64,000 nucleotides of DNA, from assembly GCF_027244095.1 (NCBI RefSeq), contig NC_069662.1:9822501-9886500 (forward strand), read 5' to 3'. Origin of the DNA: Hemicordylus capensis (taxonomy: Eukaryota; Chordata; Lepidosauria; Squamata; Cordylidae). Of the stretch, positions 47,438 through 58,532 are shown piece after piece (within the stretch, counting starts at the first letter, position 1; each line of letters opens with the position of its first letter). A model generated the notes under the pieces. That model worked only from the letters and a program-made list of their open reading frames with translations, ran no database searches and had not been told where the DNA came from. The position numbers and the translations under genes are program-made.

Positions 47438-48400
47438 GATTGCACCCACACCAAGGAAGACACGAGACACAGTATATGGTGAAAAAGACCACAATTTTAT
47501 TGAACAAACTGAGTTATTATGAGCGTTATTATGTGCATTGCATCACCAACATATCAACCTATATGAACAAACTGAATGGAATAGGGATTGGCTCACCACC
47601 CCTATGGTGAGGAAGCTATAGGCATGCCACCATAGATGCAAGCCTAACCTAAGAATCTCATGGGCAACACACATTGGCTCCAGTCAGCCCTTTTGCCCTA
47701 GTCAGAAACTGCCCATCTTAGCTGACCTATGGTCAGGTCTCTGACACTAGCATCACAGCCTCCCACGAAGCCGCAAAGCCTTTCTATACTACTAACAAAC
47801 TGTGTTAGGTCAAGATTGACCTTCCTCTGTGTCCAGTCACCTCGACCTGGCTTATTGGCTCCCCTCCAAACCCTGCTCTGTAGCAGGTCAGACCAAATCA
47901 TGATAACGCTGGGAAGCCACTGCTGAACTCACCTAAGGTCCTTGGAAGCCCTTTGAATAAGCAAATGCCCTGCCTGAGCTACCAAGTCATTCTACCCAAG
48001 GTGAATGAGTAGAATGTCAGGAGGCTGGTTGGCCTCCATGTACTCCTGGATGATGGGCAAAAGTTGGGCAAACAACATACTCTGCTGCCCAATCCACAAG
48101 ATCGAAGCCCATTGCCTGAGGCCCAACTATGTTCCCAAACCAGCTGCTTGTGCCCGCCTGTGGGCCCAGAACACAATGGAATACCTGAGGATAAGCACTA
48201 GTCTGCCTCGCCGGCATCTTAGGCCCTGTTGGAAGAAGAAAGGAATGCAATTAACTGAACACAATAAGCTCTGAATGAACATAACGCTTGTAAATGCTAG
48301 CAGCCAATCTGCTGTATGTCAGAAGATGGGTAGCCAAGCTGAGATGTGATGGAGGCCGCACCTGTGTGGAAGGAGTGGATTTCTCCCCATTCAAAAATAT
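47438..48400 (-). mobile_element. Fossil DIRS/Ngaro-like element (hydrolase-domain relic)
   Basis: The minus strand around 47950-48250 shows VDWAAEYVVCPTFAHH-type text followed by PPDILLIHLG and NDLVAQAGHLLIQ. This resembles the SGNH-hydrolase-like segment found in some tyrosine-recombinase retrotransposons. Broken and incomplete; outer limits are uncertain. It directly abuts the V2R-D fragment. Confidence 0.45.
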
Positions 48401-48639
48401 AGAACAGTGTGTGACCTAATGAACTCTGTGTGACCTCAGAGGGGTTTTTTGGGGGGTGGGGTAGAAATTCCTATTCATTGCATTGTGACAGGCTAAAATC
48501 TTAAAAAAAATTATAAGACAAACTCCGTGAACCCCACCGGCTTGGGACTGCTGGGGGGAGTTGTGGCACAAGGTGCCTTGCCCCCAAACTCACTTTGGTG
48601 CCCAGGAACCACCCCCACCGGGGGACAGTTGGGGCATCC

Positions 48640-49165
48640 TCAAATCCCCATTATTTCCTATAAGGAAAATGCAACAATTGAAAAATCTTCAAAAAATCAT
48701 TAGAAATTGCAGGAGTGTCCAATTGCTTTGGGGTTCAGTTCCCCTGGGTGCCTACCACCCACCCTGGGTGCCTACCACCCACCCTGGTTTTGTGCTCCTA
48801 GGTGCTCTGCATAGGAAATAATGGGCTGTTTCAATTCCCCATTATACTTTATGGGAAAATTAAAAAAAAATGTAAAAGATCTTCAAAAGATCATTAAATA
48901 TCACAGGAGTGTCCAATCTCTTTGGGGTTTGGTGGGTGGTAGGCACCCCTGGTTACCTACCAGCCACCCCAGTTTTGTGCCCCTAGGGGCTATGCATAGG
49001 GAATAATGGGCAGGTTTGAGTACCCACTATAGCCTATGGGGAAAATGCAAAAAAATTAAAACAAATCTTCAAAATTCATTAAAAATTGCAGGAGTGTCCA
49101 ATTGCTTTGGGGTTTGGGTGGTAGTTGGCACCTATGAATGTGTACCACCCCAGCCCAGTTTTGGA
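48640..49165. repeat. Tandem repeat, three units of about 150-185 bp
   Basis: Units start near 48644, 48836 and 49019. Each has a CCCCATTAT..TATGGGAAAAT part, an A-rich part with ATCTTCAAAA..TCATTA, and GGAGTGTCCAAT..CTTTGGGGTT. A CCTACCACCCACCCTGGGTG duplication lies inside the first unit. It probably sits within a non-autonomous element ending TTGCATATCCCTAAC at 49340. Confidence 0.75.
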
Positions 49166-49892
49166 GGCTCAAACCGTTGAACTGGTTCAAATTGGTTCAA
49201 ATTGAACCAGGCTCTGTTTGGTCTGAACTTGGGCTGTATTGCCAGTTCAATGCCCTGTTTGGTTTGAGTTCAAACCTTTGAACCAAACTGGTTTGAATTT
49301 GAATTGGTTCAAATTAGAACCTAGTTGCATATCCCTAACTTGTATCCATGAATATCAGAAATGTAGGGAGGGAAAGGAATCGCAATATTGTATTAACAAC
49401 TTTTTCTTCTCTGCACAACATGTATCCCATAGTTCCCATTAAATTCAGAGGCTTAATTAGCTCATTTCAACTGAATAAATTTAGGACATCTGAGTGTATG
49501 TGTGTGTGTGTAATGAAATATGTTTTGGATCCTTAACTTAAAAAGAAACCTATTTCTTTATCCATATTGTGTATTTTAAATTTTTAAGACATACCTAGAC
49601 TGAGGTTTAGATGAACTGATAATATTCTATTATCTCAATGTAATGTGTATCCATGAACAATACAGGCTGGGGATTCTGCTGGTGTACCGAACACTCTGCT
49701 ACACTGCTTTCTCCCTACCTGATCTGGAGGGAGTGGTCTCAAAGGAGGAATTGGGTTCCACCAGACATTTTGCCTTTTGGGACATTAATGTCCATGCTGA
49801 GACTCCCCTAGGGGCAGCTCAGGATTTCATGGCCACCATGGTCACGATGGGCCTATCTCAATTGGTATCCAGCCCTACCCACATGGCAGGAC

Positions 49893-50282
49893 CAGAGGCG
49901 TAACTAGGGAAAACGGCACCCAGGGCAAGCATTGAAATGGCGCCCCCCGTGCCCCCAACATACTACATTATACTTAGGTTTTTCCTCACAAGTGCCCACC
50001 GCTGCTGCCAAGCCAGGCCACTGACTGGCCGCCAGGCGCCAGCAAAGCAATGGGGGGGGGGGGGCGCGGGCGGCGCAGAAGGGACTGCTCGTGGGGGAGG
50101 GGGCGCCGACACGCTCCCTTGACTGCTGCAGCGCTGCTGCACTGAGCAGGAAACATTTGTATTAACAAAATATTAACAAAAAATTAAAAAAAAAATTGTC
50201 ATGGCGGCGCCCCCCATGTGACCAAAAAAGATGGCGCCCGGGGCACGTGCCCCCCCTGCCCCCCCCTATAGTTACGCCTCTG
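49893..50282. mobile_element. Non-autonomous hAT element nested in the L2, 8-bp target duplication
   Basis: 390 bp with inverted ends CAGAGGCGTAACTAGGG and CTATAGTTACGCCTCTG. GGCAGGAC flanks it at 49885-49892 and 50283-50290. GC-rich interior with GGCGCCC motifs. No transposase. Confidence 0.92.
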
Positions 50283-51561
50283 GGCAGGACATACTTTGAA
50301 TCTGTTTTTTTCTGACCAGGGAATAAATGATCTGGAAGTAGGGGAGTTTGAGATAAGTCCCTCATCATGGATAGATCATTATCTGGTTGGGTATAGTTCG
50401 ACTGCTTTGTCTACCTTCTGCAGGGGTGGTGCACAAATTAGAATGGTCCACACCTGGAGGCTTATGTATCCACTTGGTTTCCAGATCGCCCTTGGGGAGT
50501 TTCCAGTGTCCAGAGCTGGTGACTCTGACAAGGCCCTGGTTAATCTCAGGAACATGTAGACAGCCTGGGCTATTGACACAGTTGCTCCTAAATGCCCTCT
50601 CCAGCTTGATGGAGCCTGTTCTACTCCTTGGTTTTCTGAGGAGCGTAGGGCAATGAAAGAACTTGGATGGTGGCTGGAAAGGTGCTGGAGGAAGACTCTT
50701 GTGAATCCGATTGAACATGGGTTAGAAAGCATTTTTGGGACTATTATTCCATGGTGGTTGGGGTGGTGAAGAAATGTTTTTTTTCCGGACCCAGACAAGA
50801 TGGAGGTGCTGTAGGTCAGTAAGAGAGCCAATCGGGATGAAAGGATCCAACTAGTTCTGGATGGGGTTGCACTCCCCTTGAAAGAGCAAGTGCGCAGCTT
50901 GGGAGTACTGCTGGACCCAGCTCTGCTTTTGGAAGCTCAGGCAGAGGTGATGGCCAGAGGTGCTTTTGCCCAGCTTCGGCTAGTGTGTCCGCTGTGTCCC
51001 TTTCTCAAGAAGGCAGATCTAGCCACAGTTACTCACGCCCTAATCACATCGCAGCGGGATTACTGTAATATGCTCTACATGGGGCTGCCCTTGAAGAATA
51101 TTCAAAAACTCCAGCTAGTGCAAAATGCAACAGCTAGGACTGTATCTGGAGCAACCAGCTGGGATCATATTATACCCATTCTGAAAGAGCTGCTCCAGCT
51201 ACCAATTTGTTTCTGGGTCCAATTCAAGGTGCTGGTTTTGACCTTTAAAGCCCTTAATGGTTATAGCCCTGGATATCTGAAGGACCGCCTGCTCCCAAGG
51301 GTTTCTGCCTGCTTGACAATAACACCCGAAGGGGTTCTGCTCCACGTGCCGACGATGAGAGAGGCTCGGCTGTCAAGCACGCAGGGCAGGACCTTCTCAG
51401 TCATTGCCTCCAGGCTTTGGAATGCTCTCCTGACTGGCATCTGCTTTTCAGTCTCCTTGATGGATTTTAGGAAAAGTGTAAAGATGTGGCTCTTCACCCA
51501 GGCTTTTGAATGGAAGTATTGTTTTTTTTACTGCTGCTGCTTTGTGTTCTTTGTTTTTTTA

Positions 51562-51570
51562 AAATTATTA

Positions 51571-51615
<45 letters not shown>

Positions 51616-51870
51616 TCGATTTCTATACCGCCCTTCCAAAAATGGCTCAGGGCGGTTTACAAAGAGAAATAACAAACAAATAAGATGGCTCCCTGTCCCC
51701 AAAGGGCTCACATTCTAAAAAGAAACATAAGACAGACACCAGCAACAGTCACTGGAAGTACTGTGCTGGGGGTGGGGGTGGATAGGGCCAATTACTCTCC
51801 CCCTGCTAAATAAAGAGAATCACCATGGTAAAAGGTGCCTCTTTGCCCAGTTACCATGGGGAGAGTTAGC
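51562..51870 (-). repeat. Short interspersed repeat (SINE-like unit), copy 5, with ATT microsatellite
   Basis: Reverse orientation: AACTGGGCAAAGAGGCACC head at about 51845, the GGACAGGGAGCC core and an ATT tail at the left. Inserted in the L2 3' UTR. Confidence 0.65.
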
Positions 51871-52239
51871 ATTATCTTTTAATGGGTTATTAAATCGTTA
51901 AATAGAGATATTATTTATATATTTATATTATCTGTACTTTTATATTTTAATTATGTATTTTAAATTATATTGTACCTTGCTTCAAAATCATCTGTACTTT
52001 GGTATTTTAATTGTGCATTGTTTAATTATTTGGAAACCGCTTTGAGATTATTTTAATGAAAAAAGGTATATAAATCAAGCAATGAATAAATATCAGGAAT
52101 GTAGGGGGGAAAGGGAAGTGCAATATTACCATAATGTGGCATAAGGGCTGATTCTGGCTCTGTTAAGATTCTCTTTCACAGTTGTAAGGTGAAGTCACAT
52201 TTTGGCAAGGTGAATCATGGCAGAGTTTCAACTACAACC

Positions 52240-53050
52240 CAACAGATCCAATAATTAAATAAATGTGAAGAATACATGAGAAATGAAATATATTAACCTT
52301 AACTATATCATAAATCATTAAATCATATAGAGACAGTGATGATAATTGATCATACAAAGTAAGTTGATAAGTTGGGGATACTATGCACATATTGACTCTA
52401 AGCAATTCTTCCACCTAGACCTCTTAATTATGCGAAGATAAAATACCAGATGTTACAAGTTTAAACAAAACCGGTTTCAATCTAAAAACACCATCGTCAA
52501 TTGTTTACAAGCCAAGTATCACAGCAGTGCTTAATTTCCATTCCCCAATGATAAGCAGTAGACAGGGAAGAAAGGGAAGAATATAGCAGTTGCAACAAAT
52601 CAGCAATTACCAATCATGGTGGGGAAGACAAGAGGGAGGATCACATAGAAGCTGGAAGAAAGGACAATTAACCAAAGACTAATAAATTTCATAGCGGAAA
52701 CCATCTCCTCCTTAAGATTAATATCTGGTTTTAATTTATCGATATACATTCCCTCTTTAATTTACGCTTCTGCAAATTTATTTCCAATGTCAACACATAA
52801 TCTTAGTTCCCATCACTCATCCAGCATGCCCCTCCTTCAAATGTATAGACCATGGCTTAGTATGGCTCCCATTGTACCTCATCTCTGACAAATGCTCACT
52901 GTATCTACCTCTTAACAGTCTCCCTGTTTCGCCTATATAAAAAAAGGAACATCCCAGACACCCTTTCATATAAATCACCCATTTTATAATGCACCAACCC
53001 TCTCACAAAAAGCACAATCATTAAACTGACACTTTTAATCACGTAATCAA
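52240..53050 (-). mobile_element. Penelope-like element relic (GIY-YIG endonuclease domain)
   Basis: Minus-strand text near 52860-52980 reads GCLGCSFFYIGETGRLLRGR followed by YSEHLSEM and PWSIHLKEGHAG, the GIY-YIG-type nuclease with its upstream cysteine motif as in Penelope-like retroelements. Reverse transcriptase not recognised. Broken. Confidence 0.6.
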
Positions 53051-53870
53051 AAGTTAACCAACCATTGTTTCAACTGTATTGGTGCACCACACAACACTTG
53101 GCTTTAACTCCATGAGGCGATTCTCACGATCGGGCGAAATCAAGCTAAGGGAACCTAGCCCGGGTTCGCCCGCGTGTGAGAACCACCGGGCTGTCATCCG
53201 AGCCTGGTCTCACCAAAGTGGGTAACCCGCTAAAGTTACCCTCCCCTAAGCACAGTTTAGTGGAGTGAGTGCTCCTCTAACCTGGGCTTTCGGATCGTGT
53301 GTTGCAACGGCACAGCTCCATGCTGTGGCAACTCACAAGCAGACCCGACAAGGAGGCTAAAAAGCAGCCTCCTGGCTCGGGGGTCTCTCCAGCATGCCCT
53401 GTGTGCCAAAAATCATCTGGAAGCCCTTAAAATCACAAAAAAATGAAAAATAAAAATAAAAATAAAATAAAATAAGCAAGAGGAGTGAGCAAATTGAACC
53501 TCTGGAAAATTTTGAACCCCTCAAAATAGCTCGAAGGCACTTTTGAACCCCCACAAACCACTCAAAGTCACTTGAAATCTTGAAGAGTTGGCAGGGTTAG
53601 CAAGAGGAATGAGTGGTTTGGACCTCTGATGCACCCCCCCGCCCTAATTGAGGACCGCCCTCCCCATCACTAAAAAATCTCACCAAACCGTGGATACTTG
53701 GGTCACAGTTGGCAAGACTGGTCACAATTTCCCAGTTGCTGTGGATACTCAAAACCGCAATTGGGAAAACTGTGGTTGGCAGGGGATCACAGTATAGCCA
53801 AAAGGGACAGCATCAGCCAGGACTAGCAGGCCAAGATACACTTTAGGTTCTGTTAGTTCAAGCTGCTTCC
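53050..53870. other. Unclassified repeat-like DNA
   Basis: 53115-53400 is GC-rich with CpGs (GGCGATTCTCACGATCGGGC), probably a DNA-element scrap. 53420-53800 is related to 33830-34060. No gene. Confidence 0.4.
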
Positions 53871-53874
53871 ATCA

Positions 53875-54010
53875 GAACATATGAAGCTGCTGCCAACTGA
53901 GTCAGACCATAGGCCCATCTAGAGCAATATTGTCTACTCTTACTGGCAGTGGCCCTCCAGGACTTCAGGCAGGATTTGCATTCCTCTCTCAGGGTTCACA
54001 GTGCCCGTCC
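53875..54010 (-). repeat. SINE/CR1-type 3' tail fragment
   Basis: Reverse complement carries CTGACTCAGTTGGCAGCAGC then TTCATATGTTC, the same kind of tail as the 5S-derived SINEs. Confidence 0.55.
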
Positions 54011-54212
54011 CATGCCCCCCCCCCGCTCTCAGATTGTAGGGGAGGGAGTTGCTACACTCCCTGTCTCCTCTTGCTGGTTCAAACATCTCTTGATCTGACT
54101 TCTCACCAGAGGATACAGGCTCCACTGTCCAGTAGGAGAGTAATAGCACTGTGCAATTACAGCACTGTGCTGTGGGAGAATAATAGACTGGTTGCAGTTA
54201 TTAGATATGCTC

Positions 54213-54682
54213 TTACCTTTTCCTTATGAGCTGCTGCCTTTTGTTCAAACGAGGTCTCAAAAATGTAGCATCTAAGGAAGAAGATACAACTCAGTAACCC
54301 AGCATTGGAGGCTAAGACAGAGAAGATCTCCACAGCCACCATGAATTTCCCTTTGGTGCTCAGATAGGTGGGGGGAAAGGAAAACCATATCCTACAAAAA
54401 TAGCAATAGCAATAGCACTTACATTTATATACCGCTCTATAGCCGGAGCTCTCTAAGCGGTTTACAATGATTTAGCATATTGCCCCCAACATTCTGGGTA
54501 CTCATTTTACCGACCTCGGAAGGATGGAAGGCTGAGTCAACCTTGAGCCCCTGGTCAGGATCGAACTTGTAACCTTCTGGTTACAGGGCAGCAATTTTAC
54601 CACTGCGCCACGAGGCGCAGAAAAAGAAAAAAAATGCTGAAGTTGATAAACTTGCCATCATTAAAAGTGTCTGGCAACAGGC
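54213..54682 (-). pseudogene. V2R-E: decayed seven-helix exon fragment split by a SINE
   Basis: Two pieces of one V2R exon 6. 54625-54682 encodes LPDTFNDGKFINFSIF and 54213-54397 encodes [36 protein letters not shown] and [15 protein letters not shown] before a TAA. A Sauria SINE (about 54398-54622) sits between them. A small deletion near the CYIF segment shifts the frame. No other V2R exon is visible nearby. Confidence 0.82.
54398..54622 (-). mobile_element. Sauria SINE inserted in V2R-E exon
   Basis: Same family as 38690-38915, opposite orientation: AGCAATAGCACTTACATTTA tail at the left and the CTGCGCCACGAGGCGC head at the right. It splits V2R-E. Confidence 0.9.
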
Positions 54683-55061
54683 CTGTCCATTGGGTGGGGC
54701 AAGCGGGGTGCTCCCCTTGGCCCCATGGCTGGGTCTGACCACAACTACGATCCCCATCACTCGCTGCTCCTCACCTACCCTCCCCACTCAATATCCAACA
54801 CCCCTAGGGCTAAAGAGGTCCATCGCCTCTCTCCTCCAAGCAAAAAGAGAGCCTACTGCCTGTGTGTGTCACATGAGCAGGATACTGCTCAAGCGGGATA
54901 CTAAATGCAAGGTGTGCATGTGCTCTGATGCTTAATCAGGGTGCACACAGGCCTCTTATTTACCATCCAGCTTGTGCAGCACTGCGAAGTGCACCTGTCT
55001 CCTCACAGGAAAGAGGTGAACTTCCTAGCACCGCAGGAGCTAGGGTTCACACAGGCCTCTT

Positions 55062-55093
<32 letters not shown>

Positions 55094-55100
55094 GTTTGTT
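54683..55100. other. Unclassified, with TTAG microsatellite
   Basis: No recognised element. A GTTAGTTAGTTAG tract lies at 55059-55094; CACACAGGCCTCTT occurs twice (54945 and 55031). Confidence 0.4.
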
Positions 55101-55129
55101 TATAGAGCCAGTGTAGCTCTTTCAAGAAA

Positions 55130-55890
55130 GAGTTATATGGTCTCTCCGACTTGACCCAGAGACCAACCTGGCCGCCGCCTTCTGTACCAACAGTTTCCAG
55201 ACTATGTACAAAGCAGCCCCACATAAAGCACAGTGAAGTAGTCCAGTTTGGAGGTTACCAGCATAGGTACCCCTGTTCTGAGGTCATTCATCTCAAGAAA
55301 CAGATGCAGCTGGCAAATCAACTGAAGTTGATAGAAAGCACCTCTGGCCACCGCCTCAGCCTGGGACACCAGGGAGAGGTTCAGATTCAGAAGCACTCCC
55401 AGACTGCATACTTATTCCTTTTGGGGGAGAGTGACCCCATCCAAAACCAGCAGATCAAAATAGTCTTCCGAGTTCCGACCCCACACAATGAGTACCTCCG
55501 TCTTATCTTGATACAGCCTTCGTTTGTAATCCCAGCCCAGGCATTTAGGGAGGCTACATCTTCTCTCGATGAGGCTGACATGGAGAAGTAGATTTCAGTG
55601 TTATCAGAATACTGCATCAAATCTCCTTTTGATTTTTCCCAGTGGCTTCATGTAGATGTTAAACAACATCTGAGACAGTGTGCAGCCCTGAGGGACACCA
55701 TATGAAAGTTCAGATTTTGAAGGACAACAGTCTCCAGGAAACACCATCTGGAATCTGCCCAAGAGGTAGGAACAGAACCACCACAAAACAGTGCTGCCCA
55801 CCTCCAATCCCCTCAGACGTTCCAGAAGGATATTATGGTTGATAGTATTGAAGGCCACTGAGAGAGCCAAAATGACCAACAATAAACAAG
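55130..55890 (-). mobile_element. L2-clade LINE reverse-transcriptase fragment
   Basis: 55604-55882 encodes AFNTINHNILLERLRGL, WWFCSYLLGRFQMVF and SELSYGVPQGCTLSQMLFNI. 55387-55620 carries YSDNTEIYFS at the position of the YADDT active site, so the catalytic Asp pair is lost. 55202-55396 holds the domain after it. Frames are shifted between these parts. Confidence 0.82.
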
Positions 55891-57040
55891 AATTAATCCA
55901 GCATGAGTAGGACTTAGTATCCTGCTCATGCAGAGCTAGTTGCCTCTCTACATGCTGGAAGAGAGAGGTGAACTTCCCAGAGCCTCGTGTGTGCCAGTGA
56001 TCTTAATAGATGGAAGGATTCATGAGGAAGAAGGCTCTCTCTTAAATACCCTGGGCCCAAGTCCATATAATTTATAGGGCACTTAATCCCTTTTTACTCA
56101 GATTTACAACTGATTGTGCTCCATACCTACTTCCTGGGTTCTCATTCTAGTGGGGCAGAAACAGATGCATTACTCAAAATAGGCAGGTTTGATTGTGGAG
56201 AAGAAGGAATATCAGTGTGTGAGTAGCCCACGGTGAAGGACAACATTTCAGAAAAAATAATCATCTGGTTGGGGAACCAGAAGTCTTTCCTGTAAATCTT
56301 AGTGATGAGTGGCTTAATTAAAGAGTGAGCTCTAAGGCTAGTCCTTTATAGGCTGAGTAAGCAGGAATTGGCCAACAGAGTCAGCTGATGAGTACTCAGG
56401 CAGGCAGGTACAGAAGGCTGTACAGTAACCCTCCAGATCAAAGTTTAGTCCACCAGGTTTGCAAAGGAAACAGAGCACCAATGGTATATGATGTAAGATG
56501 CCAGATTGTGACTACTGGATTGAGACCATGCCTTATATTGCCGTTTCCAACAGCAGTCGGAACTAGGATGTGCTGAACATTCTGAGCTAAGAGAGTTCTG
56601 ACTCAAAACAGGCTGAGCTCGTAGCAGAACACCCTTCAAATGAAGGGCCTGTTCCAAGCTTGGAAATTTAACTCCATGTCTCCAGACAATATTAATTAGC
56701 AGTGCCCCCTTGCCTGTAGGTGGGGCAGATAAAGAAATCTCCCCTCCTGAGCTCTCTAACAAAGATACTGCAACTGTTTAATTTCATGGAATATTTGATT
56801 TTATTTTTGTAATAAATTAAACAGTTCCTTATTCAACCAGAGCCTCATTCCTGAAAACATAGCATATAGAGGGAAACAGATAATGTGAGGATACAGAGCG
56901 ATGGCGTACTGTTTATGCCACAGTCTATACTTACAACATTACTCATAGAAACCAGAGGTTCAAGAGAAGGCTCTCACGCTTTCCCTGACCCCCCCCAAAA
57001 CATCAGCTGCCCAGTTCAGGTTCTGTGGCTGTAATATGGG
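55890..57040. other. Unclassified, no gene seen
   Basis: Low-complexity free DNA without a recognised coding region. An AATAAA occurs near 56810 and the 56340-56880 part could be an old LTR-like or non-autonomous repeat, but no ends were found. Confidence 0.35.
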
Positions 57041-57349
57041 AGGAGAGCTAGTCTTGCGGTAGAAAGCATGAATCGTCCCCTTCGTTAAGCAGGGTCCACC
57101 CTGGTTTGCATTTGAATGGGAGATGACTTTTGTGAGTACCCTTAGGGGATGGGGTCACAGTGGGAAGAGCATCTGTGTGCTTTCATGCTGAAAGTTCCCA
57201 GTTCCCTCTATGCATCTCCAAGAGAGGGCTGAAAGACTCCGGCTTGTAGCCTTGGAGAAGCAGCTGCCAGTTTGTGTAGACAATGCTGAGTTAGATGGAC
57301 CAATAGTCAGAGTTGCTATAAAGGCAGCTACCAATGTTCCTATGTTCCA
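57041..57349 (+). mobile_element. 5S rRNA-derived SINE (SINE3 type), second copy
   Basis: GTTAAGCAGGGTCCACCCTG and GAATGGGAGATGAC match the 5S-like head. The body and GTTCCTATGTTCC tail match 38917-39226 with more divergence. Confidence 0.75.
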
Positions 57350-57369
57350 CCTTTGTGAGTGTACTCACT

Positions 57370-57545
57370 TACACTTGCATTGCAAAGGTAAAGTGTGCAG
57401 TCAAGTCGATTTCGACTCCTGGTGCCCACAGAGCCCTGTGGTTTTCTTTTGGCAGAATACAGGAGGGGTTGACCATTGCCTCCTCCAGTGCAGTGTGAAA
57501 TGATGCCTTTCAGCATCTTCCTCTGCTTGTTAGTCAAGCATTTCC
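57370..57545 (-). mobile_element. tRNA-derived SINE fragment
   Basis: Reverse complement of the element at 58533-58785: CAGTCAAGTCGATTTCGACT end, ACAGAGCCCTGTGGTTTTCT and AGCATCTTCCTCTGCT. Confidence 0.65.
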
Positions 57546-57889
57546 CTTCTGTGCCATTAGGTGACTCACATTATTGTAGTGAGACCTATTTCTGAATAAT
57601 GGGCCTGGAGCATATAGATTAGAAGTGGCTACTACAATATAGGAAGGTAACATATTGATGAAAGCAACTGTATCATGCTCATTTACTAAGCTATGTTTGC
57701 TGTATTATGCATGCTTTGTGACATTACACCAACAGTTTGCCTTTGGATGTTATTTGGACACAATTCACCATAGTTCCCAGAACAAAACATAACACTTCTT
57801 TGTTCATGGTGACATCTTCCTATATCAAGAGAATGAGGCTATGACCCGAGACAAAATGCAAAAAGAACATTAGTAATCTCATGGGGGAT

Positions 57890-58250
57890 TTTATTTATTT
57901 TAATTTTATTTATTTATTGTTGAATTTATATATTGCCTTTCATAAAAACAACCCCAAGGTGGTTTACAAAAGTTAAAAACATACAATAAAATGACAGTTA
58001 AAACATTAAGCTTAAAAATATATAACAAATCTAATTTAAAGACTATAAAATACATGCATAAAAACTATAAATGGATAAAAACACATAGCAGCAGCAATAG
58101 AAACAGTCATGTAAAAGCCTGGATAAAAAGCCAAGATTTAAGAAGCTTTCTAAAAACTGTGATGGAGTCCGAGGAGTGAATGGCCACCGGGAGAGCATTC
58201 CAAAGTCTGGGATCATGGGCAGAAAGCAGAAGACATACAACAAAAATCTA
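57890..58250 (-). repeat. LINE 3'-UTR-like sequence
   Basis: TTTATTTATTGTTGAATTTA, then ATTGCCTTTCATAAAAACAA, then A-rich DNA and AGAGCATTCCAAAGTCTGGG. This kind of text is common in squamate LINE tails; the family is not certain. Confidence 0.45.
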
Positions 58251-58502
58251 AAATTATTATTATTATTTTTATTTATTTTATTTTTATTTTTACATTTTTA
58301 TCCCGCTTTTCCTCCAAGGAGCCCAGAGCGGTGTACTACATACTTGAGTTTCTCTTTCACAACAACCCTGTGAAGTAGGTTAGGCTGAGAGAGAAGTGAC
58401 TGGCCCAGAGTCACCCAGCTAGATTCATGGCTGAATGGGGATTTGAAGTCGGGTCTCTCCGGACCTAGTCCAGCACTCTAACCACTACACCATGCTGGCT
58501 CT
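58251..58502 (-). mobile_element. tRNA-derived SINE with MIR/L2-like tail, second copy
   Basis: Close to 20844-21066: TCCAAGGAGCCCAGAGCGGT, GTGAAGTAGGTTAGGCTGAG and CAGCACTCTAACCACTACAC. Confidence 0.75.
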
Positions 58503-58532
58503 GTACAAAATATTTTGTACATTGTACATTTA

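Larger units (their letters stand above)
49640..52090 (+). mobile_element. L2-clade LINE, decayed, with two nested insertions
   Basis: Endonuclease end (GLSQLVSSPTHMAG, then ISPSSWIDHYLVGYSS after the hAT insertion) and RT C-terminal domain at 50878-51530 (VRSLGVLLDPALLLEAQAEV, RDYCNMLYMGLPLKNIQKLQ, LVLTFKALNGYSPGYLKDRL). The 3' UTR continues to about 52090. The RT core is missing. Nested: hAT element (49893-50282) and a short repeat (51562-51870). Confidence 0.82.

Noticed and set aside
50878-51672. 264-codon open frame that could be taken for a host gene
   Set aside because: Text such as VRSLGVLLDPALLLEAQAEV is the L2 reverse-transcriptase C-terminal region; it is part of the LINE.
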